A stretch of DNA of 64,000 nucleotides from the NCBI GenBank assembly GCA_965153355.1, contig OZ231127.1, positions 1,116,001 to 1,180,000 on the forward strand. The letters are read 5' to 3'. The position numbers were made by a program, and so were the translations under genes. Below are positions 21,552-31,965 of the stretch, piece after piece. Below the pieces are notes generated by a model, which saw only the letters and a program-made list of their open reading frames with translations, had not been told where the DNA came from and did not search any database. Origin of the DNA: Flaccisagitta enflata. Lineage: Eukaryota; Chaetognatha; Sagittoidea; Aphragmophora. Every line of letters starts with the position of its first letter. Position 1 is the first letter of the stretch.

Positions 21552-22320
21552 AGTCGCGTGCTACACGACTCTACACACCGCTATATCGGTCGGTTGGTTG
21601 GTCGGTTGGTCCCCTTTTTGGGCAGCGGCCCCGGAGGGGCCGATGACCTATGATTCCACATAGGGCAATTTTCTCCGGTTTCCGTCCGTCCGTCTGTCCC
21701 CCCCTCCCCAAAGCCTCAAAACAGACCTCCCAAACTGCAAATGAAGCCCTTTTGACCCCAAATAAGGCCTTTTAGACTCCAAATCAGGCCTTACAGACCC
21801 CGAATCAGACCATTCTGGCCCCAAATAAGGTCTCTCAGACCCCAAATCAGGCCTCCCAGACCCCAAATCAAATTTCACAGACCCCAAATCAGGCCACTCA
21901 AACCCCAAATTAAGTCTCTCAGACCCCAAATCAGGCCTCGCAGACCCCAAATCAGACCTTTCTGACCCCAAATTAGACCCCTCAGACCCAATATCAGGCC
22001 TTTCAGACCCCAAATCAAGCCTTTCAGACCCAAAATCAGGCCCTTCTAACCAGCTATTCAAACCAGAGAAAATTGCCCTATGTGGAATCATAGGCCATCG
22101 GCCCCTCCGGGGCCGCTGCCCCTCTCACAATCTCAATCCCACATACACTAACTTAGGGGCATCGGGTACCGCTGACCATGTAACGCTTTTGCGACTATTA
22201 CTTTTTTGCCATTTTTGAGCTTTTTGAGCCTTCTGCTCCTGCCCAAATGCTCTAGTGACCTTCTCCAGCACTGCTCCTGCCCATCCGCACGCGTCTGGGG
22301 TAGCCGTGTATCCGGCCTTG
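21552..22320 (-). mobile_element. Family H element split by a nested family G element
   Basis: Starts with hairpin AGTCGCGTGCTACACGACT and GGTCGGTTGG tetramers. It is interrupted at 21620-22200 by family G. It resumes with GAGCCTTCTGCTCCTGCCC, CCATCCGCACGCGTCTGGGG and TAGCCGTGTATCCGGCCTTG. Nesting shows that family G moved after this family H copy inserted. Confidence 0.85.
21620..22200 (-). mobile_element. Family G element nested in family H, 21-23-bp units
   Basis: Inverted ends of about 50 bases start GGGCAGCGGCCCCGGAGGGG and continue through GATGACCTATGATTCCACAT. The interior has about 15 units of CCCCAAATCAGGCCTCTCAG type. The right side adds CTCTCACAATCTC, GGGGCATCGGGTACCGCTGA and AACGCTTTTGCGACTATT. 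The minus frame at 21648-22091 shows a heptad LGSERPD-like repeat because the unit is about 21 bases; I do not regard it as a gene. Confidence 0.9.
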
Positions 22321-22639
22321 TTTTTTTTTCATTTCAAACAAGTAAATTGGCAGCTTGGCACTATACAATAGAGTGAAATCCAGTGGCAGCGTATGATGAG
22401 ATCAATTGAATCACGCGTAGAGGAAATTAATTGTCATAGTCACGCTGTAACTAATAGTTTTGGGATACTAATCAAAACAAAAGCGCATCGCATCATGACG
22501 AAGGAAGAAGCTCAAATTCGCCCAAATTCGCGCAATCTTGAGGCGTGAAGCTCATTGAAAATATGCGACTTTTTTGCGCCGCAGAGTAAGTCTCCTCGCC
22601 TATCCACTTTCGTGGTACTGATATCTTTATTCTGAAATA

Positions 22640-22780
22640 CTTAATTTCTTCCTCTTCTCCTTCTTCTTCTTCTTCTTTTTCTTTTTCTTTTTCTTTTTCT
22701 TTTTCTTTTTCTTTTTCTTTTTCTTTTTCTTCTTCTTCTTCTTCTTCTTCTTCTTCTTTTTTTTCTTCTTTTTCTTCATG
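22640..22780. repeat. (TTC)n and (TTTTTC)n tract
   Basis: Pyrimidine microsatellite with mixed 3- and 6-base units. Confidence 0.95.
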
Positions 22781-22785
22781 TTTTT

Positions 22786-22957
22786 AGTTGCAGAAACGTA
22801 ACTCTATAAGAGGCTTTGTCTGTCCGTCCGTCGGTCCGTCGGTCCGTCGGTCCGTCGGTCCGTCGGTCCGTCCGTAAGCATGAGTCGAAAAGTGGGAAAA
22901 CGCGCATATCCACCCCTGCCCACCCGTCCACAACTGATGGCCGTGTATCCGGCCTAG
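22786..22957 (-). mobile_element. Family H element, GTTGC-type hairpin
   Basis: AGTTGCAGAAACGTAACT, CTATAAGAGGC, GTCGGTCC tetramers and AAGTGGGAAAACGCG. The far end is CCGTCCACAACTGATGG and CCGTGTATCCGGCCTAG. Confidence 0.85.
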
Positions 22958-22984
22958 TTTTCTCATTTACCACACTTCTGTTCC

Positions 22985-23275
22985 TTTTCACATTCTTCCG
23001 ATCTTCTTCTCATTCTTCTTCATCTTCTTCTTCTTCTTCATCTTCTTCTTCTTCTTCTTCTTCATCTCCATCTTCTTCATCTTCTTCATCTTCTTCATCT
23101 TCTTCATCATCATCTTCTTCTTCTTCTTCTTCTTCTTCACCCTCCTTTTTGCTGGCTACTGATATCTTTATTCCGAAATACTTAGTTTCTCCTTCTCCTT
23201 CTTCTTCTCCTTCTCCTTCTCCTTCTCCTTCTTCTTCTTCTTCTCATTCTTCCTCTTCTTCTTCTTTTATTTTCA
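22985..23275. repeat. (TTC)n tract with TCC and TCA interruptions
   Basis: About 290 bases of TTC/TCC/TCA codon-like repeats. The poly-Ser frame at 22816-23301 is an artefact that starts inside a family H element. Confidence 0.9.
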
Positions 23276-23387
23276 CTCCTATAACTTTTTTCTGCTCATG
23301 AATATGTTTCTTTCCTGTCGTCTGTAAGGCTACTCTAAAATACGACTGAAAATCGCGAATTCCATTTTTTTTTCGCTGAGGTCACCT

Positions 23388-23532
23388 TACGTGAAATTAT
23401 AAATTTGCATAGAAATGAAAATAATCGAAAAAATAAAAACATGGCCCTTATCTACACACATCAGGGGTCAGGGCCATGTTTTTCAAAATGCAAAATATGC
23501 AAAAATGAGGCTGTGATATAATTTCACGTCCA
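23388..23532. mobile_element. Small palindromic element
   Basis: Inverted ends around CGTGAAATTAT enclose a strong central hairpin formed by AACATGGCCC and GGGCCATGTT. About 145 bases, no coding. Confidence 0.6.
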
Positions 23533-24310
23533 ATAAATAATATTGTCAAAAATTGTTATGGCCGTGGTTTTTTTCTTGTTTGAGACAGGATTAAGCATAA
23601 AAACACCTCCGGTAGGTGACCACTGCGGACTTATGATGCGTAGTGATGTTGTTGACCAGGCTGCTCAAAAAAAATTTGAATATGATTGTCTTCCATTGAG
23701 GAAAAACGAGTAAAATAGCGGTCATGTCTGATTATGCAAATCAGCTTTGTAAACAGAGAGAGGCTCATGTAACTTGACTTTTTGGCGTTTTGGTTGCAAA
23801 ACAAGGCCCATACACTTTGTGAGCGGTAATTAAGGTGTCAACCGCTGTATGTGAACAAACTGGAAGGTTCATATTCTCCAGAACATTGCATAGGTAAAGT
23901 AACGATCGCCAATGTAGAAGAAAGTTGTAAAGCAAAATACCACTGAAATCAACCGTAACTGGTGAATTTGTGGCCTGTTGTCGCGCATTATAGAGGTCAA
24001 AATTGTCATTCATGACTCATATGCATACTATAGTGATGCCCCATGATGAGGATGAGCTTAGTTGGACAATTTGGAACACTTACGAATCCAAATTCAGCCT
24101 AAAAACAAGTTAAAACCCTTATTTCTTGACCCGGTACACCGTGACATAACAAAACGATCATGTTGTTAACATGAAAGAAGAATATCTCCGAACCACACTA
24201 CCTGAATTTAAAAAAACGCAAGTTATTCATAAAACGAGCTTGAATTGGACTTTACTTCTCTTCTGAGCAGTTTTTTTTGCGAGCTTGTTTGGTTTATTTA
24301 AGTTTCCGTG
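23533..24310. other. Non-coding stretch, no element recognised
   Basis: An 82-codon minus frame at 23765-24013 has no domain or splice support. Confidence 0.4.
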
Positions 24311-24312
24311 TA

Positions 24313-24899
24313 CAGTGGGGTTCGTGGAATAACAGCCTAAACTGGAGGAAGGTATTTAAGTGTCTTAATTTTATTTGACAAACTTGATATTTGAAATATA
24401 AGTTGTTCACTTTATGCTTTTGTCCCTGAGTTTTTCGGTTACTATGGAAACCAAAATTATTTTTTTGAACATTTATAACAACTAGAATATCAATATTTTA
24501 TCAAATATTATCAGGGAACATTGCTCAGAATCAAATTTGCAACAACTTTCCCACAGTATGTCCTGTAAGAATATTGCTCGTTTAGCCGTTGCTAGGGAGC
24601 ATCATTTAGCGGTTGCTAGGTGTGATGCCCCTAGCAACGGCCAAAGCAATATTCTTACAAATCTGTGGGAAAGTTGTAACAATCAATTTTACAATATTCT
24701 GAAATATTTCTCAAAATATTGATATTTTAGTGGTTATGAATGTTTGAAAAAATGATTTTGGTTTCCATAGCAACCAAAAAACTCAGGGACAAAAGCATCG
24801 AGTGAACAACATATATTTCAAATACCAAGTTTGTCAAATGAAATTAAGACGCTTAAATACCTTCCTCCAGTTTAGGCTGTTATTCCACAAACCCCACTG
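24313..24899. mobile_element. 587-bp full-length foldback element, TA target sites
   Basis: TA-flanked ends CAGTGGGGTTCGTGG and the inverse. Nearly the whole element is two arms of about 290 bases that are reverse complements with scattered mismatches (pairs include CTAAACTGGAGGAAGG, TTGTCCCTGAGTTTTT and GGTTTCCATAG). The short loop holds CCGTTGCTAGG repeats. The RNA or single strand would form one long hairpin. Confidence 0.9.
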
Positions 24900-25075
24900 T
24901 ATCATATCAAAGAGTTTTAGCCATCAGAATAAAGGTGATACGGAAAAATAGCCGCGCAAAAGTGACGAACTCAAATCTAGGAACTAGAAAAGCAGACAGC
25001 ATGGGTAGAACAATGCCCGATTGCTCATGAAAGAACAATTACTACATCATCTTCACCCCCAGAGCATCCCTTTTT

Positions 25076-25521
25076 GGGCAGCGGCCCCAAAGGGCCAATG
25101 TCCTTCCGTCCGTCCGTCCTTCCGTCCCCCTCCCCCCATTGGCCATCAAGACCTCAAATCTGCCCTCCCAGCCCTCAATTTAGCCTCTGAGGCCTCAAAT
25201 CAGCCTTCCAGGCTTATCATCAGCCTCATCAGCCCCAAATCTGCCCTCCAGACCTCAAATCTGCCCTCCAGACCTTCAATCAGCCTTTAAAGCATCAAAC
25301 CTGCCGTCCAAACCTTAATGATACCCTTCAGCCTTCAGTGGCCTAAATCAGCCATCTGGAGCCCCCTCAGGACAGACAGAAGGACGGACGTGAAAAAATT
25401 CCCCCCTGTGTTCTACAAGACATCGGCCCTTTGGGGCCCTGCTCTGACTTCACTTCTTTACTTGATCACTGCAAGCAGGGCATCGGGTACCGCTTACCAT
25501 GTGCTATCCTTGGATGACTAG
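25076..25521 (-). mobile_element. Family G element, CATCC-hairpin subtype
   Basis: Left end GGGCAGCGGCCCCAAAGGG; interior of CCTCAAATCTGCCCTCCAG-type units; inner inverted CCCCCTGTG and GACATCGGCCCTTTGGGG; right end GGGCATCGGGTACCGCT, then ATCCTTGGATGACTAG. The terminal hairpin is ATCC/GGAT in place of the CGC/GCG of other copies. Confidence 0.85.
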
Positions 25522-25524
25522 TTT

Positions 25525-25803
25525 TCCCTCTTACTGCATTTTGAAATTTTGACTAATGTTGAGTGTAATTTCTAAACGAATAAAGCTACAGATGTGGGAT
25601 TGCGCTCAAAAGAAAGCCCTCGAAAAAAGCTTCAATTTGGTCACCAATAAATCATGTCTCAAGAGAACCAAAGGCGCAAAAATCACCTACAGAAAAACTT
25701 GCGTTTTTTTAATTCATGAGAGAACCACATCGGATTTCTATTTGATATTGATGGTATTGATTACTTTTTCAGCATTAGAAAAAGAAGCCTAGATGTCGCT
25801 GAG
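25525..25803. other. Flank of the Penelope-like fragment
   Basis: Contains the dispersed motif at 25562-25610 (TTTCTAAACGAATAAAGC, then CAGATGTGGGATTG). The 78-codon frame at 25556-25792 starts in this motif and is not supported as a gene. Confidence 0.4.
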
Positions 25804-26840
25804 TTGTACGCCCTTTGTCTGGGAGAATGCAAAGGGGCTTTGGGTACGCACGAACAATGTCACTCACCATGCTCAAAGGTACATCAGACATGTTGTATAC
25901 AACTTGAATACAAAGAAGGCGCCCCTCTTCGTCCCATCGTCAGCTGCTGCAATTCCATCTTCTCAGCCATGACAAAAGAGTGCGGCAGAATTCTTGGTCC
26001 CCTTGTGGGTAAAACATCTCACCACATCAAGGACAGCATTGACTTAAAGAATAAACTCAAGGATGTCATCATTCCACCCAACTTCTCTCTCTGTTCCTTC
26101 GACCTGTCGGACATGTATACCAACATTCCTCAGGAAGAAACGCTTGAGCTGTTGAAAGACAGACTTGAAAATGACCGTGATCTTGGCAAACGTACTCCCA
26201 TTCGCCCTCATGACATCTTGGCTTTGGTTAAACTCGACCTTGACCTTGCCTATTTCCGGTGGAATGGTCAGTACTACAAACAAAAGAAAGGATTTGGCAT
26301 GGGCAAATCGACCTCAAGCCCATTATCAGATATATACATGGAGAACTTTGAGGCCGCCGCCCTGGCCAACTATCCTACTGGCGACGACTCCATCAGTCCC
26401 AGCGACGTCATCTTGAAATGGCTAAGAAAGGCCGACGACACACTTGTCATTGTCCACAACGACCACATTCAACCACTCCACAACTACCTCAATTCCATTC
26501 ACCCTGATATCAAGTGGACGAAAGAAGTTGAAAACAACGGAAAAATCGCCATGCTTGATGTCACCATCATCCACAATCCCAATGGCACGCTCGACTTTAC
26601 TGTCTACCGCAAACCCACGCACACAAACCAATACATTTCATGGGACAGCCACGCTCCACGCGCACACAAATTCGCCACCATCCATTCTCTCACCCGTCGC
26701 GCCGAACTCATCCCTTCCACTGATGAATTAAAAAAGGCCGAAATGGACATAGTCAAAGAGGCTCTCGCCGTCAATGGTTATCCTAAATATGCATTTGAGA
26801 AGGCTCGATACCGTCCTAAGAGTTTTGAATTCCTCGTCGC
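25804..26840 (+). mobile_element. Penelope-like reverse transcriptase, 5'-truncated and probably inactive
   Basis: One open frame of about 345 codons carries the Penelope-like reverse transcriptase series. In 357-residue numbering these are RPIVSCCNS (43-51), FDLSDMYTNIP with the motif A aspartate (99-109), GMGKSTSSPLSDIYMENFE (165-183), LRKADDTLVI with the paired aspartates (207-216), and LDVTI then VYRKPTHTNQYI (251-278). In active relatives the motif C region reads close to R-Y-V-D-D and the loop GMGSPLSP lacks the extra residues seen here, so catalysis is doubtful. The N-terminal part is missing and no GIY-YIG endonuclease follows. The last 15 or so codons of the open frame (to 26877) are antisense to the BEL/Pao element, which places the junction near 26840. 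Confidence 0.85.
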
Positions 26841-26849
26841 AGATGAAGA

Positions 26850-27721
26850 TGAAGACGTCTTCCGCCGGAAGCCATGAGGCGCATGACACCTTAGTCGGCG
26901 CATCATCTTGCTTATCTGAAAAGGAATTGCTTGCGTTCGGATCTCCATCCAACAATTGCCAGCGTTGCTTTTCCACTTCTAGTCCATCCACGCCTTCAGC
27001 CATCGCCGCCACTGAATCCACCTTCAACTGCAGTGCCGTCGACCGAATCCCCACCCACTTCCGTCGTCGACCAAGCCGTAGCAAAGAATAAGATCGTAGA
27101 CGTTGTAGGGATACTTGGGCCGGATTACTTCAGCATGCTTCCTGACGGTGAAAGATGTGACGAATGAGCTGGATTGGCTGCCGAAGACGTGCGATAAGAA
27201 CAGATTCAAAATTGCTTCTCGTAGAGTACGGTCTTTGAACCCAAGAATCTGAACAAATCAGCGTACGTCAGGATGGACGCGGATTTGGTGGAAAAATGCC
27301 TGCTATATCACACATAAAGGCGATTTTTCCACACTAATAACATGGATGTCCATCAGCTATTCATCAAGTTTGGGCCTCCGACGAGCAAATCATTGAGTGA
27401 GATCCCGTCGGTCGCCGCACGCGCATCGTGGCATACGCGCGTTTTTCCGCGCAACTCCACAATGTGAAGTGGTAAGTACCAGCGCGGCTTCTCAATGCTG
27501 TCGTCATCGTCGACGTTGTCAATCTCAATCGCCACTCCCGTCTCGTAAAATTTCTCGATCTCACGGAAGACTCTTTCTTTGAAGGCTGGATCACGCTTGA
27601 AGCGGAAACGTTGGTTGCCGAGCCGCTTCATCGCAGTAGGTCGTGACTTCACTCTTCTCAGAATTTCCATGATTTTTTCGCGATGAAATTTCCATGTGAC
27701 GGGAGCAAAATATTTTTTCAC
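26850..27721 (-). pseudogene. BEL/Pao reverse transcriptase, interrupted
   Basis: The frame 27721-27353 reads RFKRDPAFKERV and then WYLPLHIVELRGKTRVCHDA with GISLNDLLVGGPNL, the start of a BEL/Pao polymerase domain (fingers motif, conserved Leu-Asn-Asp). After a stop, other frames continue with QIRVHP, LREAILNLFLSHVFG, LILCYGLVDDG (motif C, Tyr-x-Asp-Asp weathered to LVDD) and WLPAEDVFIF. Stops near 27352 and between QIRVHP and the next segment, with frame changes, show decay. RNase H should follow but the element ends here against the Penelope-like fragment. Confidence 0.75.
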
Positions 27722-28071
27722 AATTGGGCAAAAATATATCTTTTCCTCTAACGTTTTGCACTCTGATATTCTCTAGAGATGGCCATCTCCTCTTGCGAGA
27801 CGATTGATGATGCAAAGTCATGGTAGAAAATGCGGTCAATGTTGCTGTTGAGGACGCGATTATCGAGGATGCGATCGATGCTGTCGTTGAGGACGCGATC
27901 ATCCGTTGCGATAGCGTTGATTGATGCAAAATCTCGCCCCCTCTTCCCCGTTTTTCCACATACAGTCCAACCGAATAAACATCTGAAGCAAGTCAAAGAT
28001 CCCAAGAGGCCCTCGTCGGATTTCCTGGCGGCAGCGGCATCCGCATGCGCCGCTCCGATGATCATCATCAC
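27591..28071 (-). pseudogene. Protease-to-polymerase linker of the BEL/Pao element
   Basis: The minus frame 28071-27748 contains CFRCLFGWTVCGKTG, matching the FGW-x-x-x-G phrase found between protease and reverse transcriptase in BEL/Pao polyproteins. It ends EMAISREYQSAKR and the reading continues in another frame into the polymerase. Between them is a local DNA duplication (GAGGACGCGATCATC-type units at 27850-27905) encoding repeated DRxLxxxIDRI. Confidence 0.6.
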
Positions 28072-28077
28072 CGCCTT

Positions 28078-28362
28078 CTAGTCTGGAAATTTTTTGTCTC
28101 CGATGTGAGGTTGGTCAGATAGGTCGCGGAGAAAAGGAGGAATGTCGCGTTCACTCGTTAACAAATCACCCACCAATGCGTCGTTGACGTCGACGACATA
28201 TTCCTCGTCGACCGATTGCATGGTAAATGATGCGATGAAACGATCCTCAACAACATGATTTCCCACAGTAATCACCGTCATTTGCACTGTTTTTGTTGGA
28301 ATCAGAAGACTGCGAATGGCGTTGGTACTGATCGCATCGCGATCAGCGCCTGAGTCGATCAT
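28078..28362 (-). pseudogene. Retroviral-type aspartic protease of the BEL/Pao element
   Basis: Starts at MIDSGADRDAIS: the Asp-Ser-Gly active-site triad of retropepsins followed by Ala-Asp. This is the usual beginning of the protease in BEL/Pao polyproteins, which matures the Gag-Pol product. About 95 codons are open, ending before the linker. The ATG is probably internal to a longer polyprotein. Confidence 0.7.
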
Positions 28363-28477
28363 AGCGTATATCGTCCTCTGCGCACCCGAAGAATTGTTTG
28401 CTGATAGTCACTGGAACAATCGGACGGACAACGTCGTCGAATGAAGAGACGGACCGCGACGTTGCCGTCGCCGCCAG

Positions 28478-28879
28478 TCATGCCGTGACGTTAGAAGAGA
28501 TCACTTCCGTAGGATTGGCTGCCTCCGCCGTCGACGGAGCTGTTGGTGCTACTGCAGCCGCATCTTCTGACTTGTTGAAGGGAGCCAGCGGTACTTTATT
28601 TCCCTGCTTATTCTCTCCTTTCTTCTCTTCCTTTTCTTCTTTCTTGTAGGTGCGCCCGTGGAGAATCGTTGTGTGCCGCTTCTTGCAGATCTGGCAAGTT
28701 GGTCTGTTCGCGCATCCTTTGGCGTTGTGTCCTGGCGCAAGGCAGTGGAAGCAGAGACGACGAGACATGATCTTCTGAACTCTGTCCACTTCCAACTCTA
28801 ACAACTGATGACACTCTTCTGTTTGATGCATTCCACCACAGTGTTGCAGCGGTCCGTCGATGCACCTTTTGCTTGCCAT
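28478..28879 (-). pseudogene. Gag zinc-knuckle segment of the BEL/Pao element
   Basis: The 133-codon frame contains LCFHCLAPGHNAKGCANR, a CCHC knuckle (C-x2-C-x4-H-x4-C), followed by TCQICKKRHTTILHG, a second Cys/His cluster. This pair is typical of BEL/Pao gag C-termini, where it binds the element RNA. Before it is MHQTEECHQLLELEVDRV and after it a Lys/Glu-rich linker. The upstream frame joins through a shift near 28880-29010. Confidence 0.75.
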
Positions 28880-28989
28880 TGGTCAAAGCATCTTCATATG
28901 ATGATGGCGCCTCTTTTTCTGTCGTTGCAACTGCTGCCACTGATGCTGTTTTGCAGCTTACGCCTTTGTTGCGCTGAATCACCGCCCAT

Positions 28990-29640
28990 GTTTCAATCAT
29001 GTTGACCAAGTTGTCGAATGAAAATGATTGTCCTTGCAGGCTGCTTCATGTTGCTTTTCCCAAAATTTATCTGCAAGATGAGGAACCCTCTTATTGAGGA
29101 TCTCCTGCAGCAGCTCGTCACGATAGCATTGTTGCACTTCTCCACAGGTCTTCGCAATCTTCTTTGCCTTTTGCAACCTTGCAGACAAATTGAAATGCTT
29201 CGCATGGTCAAACCGCTGGATCTTCCAAGCCTCGCGGCCGTTTCGTTGAACAGCGCCTGTGTTGCAGCGCCTTACCATGAAAGGCAGCGTCCATTTTTGC
29301 CAAGGCGTCGTCAATCTCTTCTCTTGCTGTCGCTTCAGTTGCACCAATCGTCGCAGTTTCTTTTTTTTTTTGATGATCTCCTTTGCCGGACCAACCGACC
29401 CACTTAGGCAATTCCAATAAAATGTCCATTTGCGTCAAGCCTTCATGCTTCTCAGCATCTTTGAACTTCCTCTTCCACATCATGAAATCAGTGGATGAAA
29501 GCTCATGCAGAGGCTTCTCAGGTCTTGCTCTCTCCAATGCTTTGAGGCCGAGAGGCCTCCCTTGCTCGCCCATATGATGGGTATGCATACGCCCTCTCCA
29601 AGAACATGTCCAGAGCCAGATTGTTGGGCATCTGTACATG
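28990..29640 (-). pseudogene. Gag core of the BEL/Pao element, frameshifted
   Basis: Frame 29639-29208 has KPLHELSSTDFMMWKRKFKD and MDILLELPKWVGW. The neighbouring frame 29347-28997 continues with FDHAKHFNLSARLQKAKKIA and YRDELLQEILNKRVPHLADK. Read in order, the two look like one helical gag capsid-like region split by a frameshift near 29210-29260. Confidence 0.6.
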
Positions 29641-31965
29641 AACTTCCGGTTGACGAGCTACTTGATGATGCTCCACTTGATGATACGCTGGGGCTTGTTG
29701 GGTGAATGCGTATTGACCCCCGACCTTGACCGGAGATCTCTTTTTGGTAGTTTTCACACTCCACCCAACTTCTTCCTGCTGATTCATTTGTTGTTGTGAT
29801 CATCTTGATGGAGATAAAGGGAGCATCAAAATCTTGGCGGACGTACTGTCCTTTTGTTGTTCTTCTTTGCGTTGTTTCTCTTCTTCTCTCGCTGCAGCAA
29901 GGTCAAAGTCTCTCTGCTGAATCTGCATCCTCAAACTATCCACTTCTTGCTGCAAACGTTGATTCTGGTGACTTCACTTGAGGCGTTGCTAGGCGCTTGC
30001 CACTACTTTTGGCATATGGCTGCAATCCACTCATTGTCTTCTTGGGAGCTTGAGCGATTTTTCTTCTCTCCTTATCTTGCAGCTGCTGTGCCAGCCCCGC
30101 GTCTGGCGGCCTCCTGTCTCTGCCTCACCTGCGCATATCGTTGCACCCCCGCTTCCGGCTGTGTTGAAGACCTTTCCTCTTGTGGGGAAGTTCCAGTCTC
30201 CCTTCTGTGAGACCAATCTGCTTCTCGAAGATCTTCCGGTGCGGTAGGGAGAATCGTTGCTGCTGGGGTTTGATGATGCTGATAATGATGCTGTTGCTGT
30301 TGTTCAAACCGTTGCTGTTGCCGCTGTTGATGTTGAAGCTGCTGCTGCTGGTCGGGATGCTGTTGCTGCTCATTCTGCTGCTGCGGTTGATGCTGTCGCT
30401 GTCCTTGCTGCTGCTGCTGCTCCAACTGTTGCTGCTGCTGCATCGGCTGCTTGACGGACGTTTCCACTGGCTGCACATGGCGTTGCTGCAAGTTCGAATT
30501 GAAAAGTCCCGGATTGAACTCTTTGAAGATCGCTCGACGGTCTTTTGACGGATGCTGCGGCTGCTGCTTGTCAGCTCAGACAGTTGTCTAAGCTTCACAT
30601 CTCACAGCTGCTCTAAAGCTCCACCAATGCCATAATCGTTCAGGCCCTGTTCCAGTGCTTTAGATTTGCATCTCTGCCGCATTGTTAAATACTCCTGCCC
30701 AGCTATCTTCATCTAGCTGCTGCTGTTGGCGAAAGTCGCACATTCTGTCGTATATAACTCTTTGTCTTCTTTGATGAGCTTCGCTGTTGGAATCCCAATG
30801 GCACCGCGATCGGCGCCTTCGGGGCTGTTGCTGCACCACCACCTTCACCTTCAGCCATCATGCGCAGTCGTTGTTCTGCAAGGCGTTGCTGTCTCGCTTC
30901 TTCTGTTTCTTCACTGACATTCTTGCTTTCGACAAGATGGTTATTTGACGCTGGAGGATCCACTACCACCGCTGGGATCGCGGCGGAAGGTTGCTGTTGC
31001 TGCTGCAGTTGCTGTTGCATACGTTCTTCTGCATCATTTTGCCGCTGTTGTTGTTGTTCTTGCGGCTGCGTTGCCGGTTGATGTTGTTGCCCCATGTTAT
31101 TGTTGCTGTTGTTGTGCTGCTGTTGCTCGTGTTGTTGCTGTTGTTGAACCACGGGTTGTGGCGCCGGCTGCAGGATCTGACGTTGTTGTTGGTCTTGTTG
31201 ACGAAGGTGATGGAGTTGCTGCAACTGCTGATACTGCAACAGCTCTTGCTGCTGTCGTTGAGCTGTCGTTTGCTGCTGCTCTTGTGGTCGGTGGAGTTGA
31301 TGTTGCTGTTGGAGTTGTTGCTGCTGCATCTGCAGTGTCTGCTGCTGTTACTCCTGTTGCTGTCGCTGCTCCTCCTCCCGTTGTTGCTGCTGCAAATCAT
31401 TTATCAGCCGACGGCCTTGTCGCATTTCTTCCTTCAGCTGCCTACCCCATCTGTCTCTCTCCGCACTCCTATTGATGAAACGTCGCCTCGCCCTCTCCTG
31501 CGGCGTCAGTCCGTTGATGATCCCACGACCTCTTGCAAGAGCATCGGCGTCGTCGAGATCCGCAAGCATGTCGTCGGCCTGCTCCATCGGAGACGCACGC
31601 GCAGGTTCGATTTCCGATACCAAATCTGAAACCCACTGATTGATGGCATCTCCTCTTTGAATCGGCGGCAGATCTAAAAATGGCCGCCAGTTGGAGATTG
31701 CGCACCATGTCGAGGGATTGGAAGTGGTAGATACTCGGATCCGTCGGGGTTTGGCGAAGACGTCCGCATCCTTGGTGTTGGAAGCGCCAATGGCATTGTC
31801 ACGGGCGGCATGAGTGTCAGTTGGGAGACTGTTCCATGAGAATTCATTGACGGGTCTTTTACGATTCCCAATGTCGTTGTGCATTGCGTTCACGATGTCA
31901 GCGTTGGAAGGAAAACCCTCTGGATAGTTTTCACGATCGAAGAAACGCATGGAGTTCCATTGCAA
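29641..31965 (-). pseudogene. Gln-rich gag section of the BEL/Pao element
   Basis: Frames 31965-31348, 31329-30709 and 30491-30072 follow one another. The first (MQWNSMRFFDRENYPEGF and later LTPQERARRRFINRSAERD) is separated from the second only by one TAA that looks like a mutated CAA. The second and third are largely Gln with His and Asn, coded by CAG/CAA and seen as CTG/TTG repeats on the + strand. Gln-rich gags occur in some LTR elements; the length here may reflect microsatellite growth within the gene. Confidence 0.6.

Noticed and set aside
21648-22091. 147-codon minus frame with heptad LGSERPD-like repeats
   Set aside because: It exactly follows the 21-23-bp units of a family G element and includes its inverted ends; the same unit gives open frames in other copies with different peptides.
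22816-23301. 161-codon Ser-rich plus frame
   Set aside because: Starts in a family H tetramer tract and runs through TTC repeats; no coding features.
30180-31629. Long plus-strand Leu- or Ala/Val-rich frames
   Set aside because: Antisense of the CAG/CAA-rich gag of the BEL/Pao-like element; the minus strand has the retroelement order and motifs.
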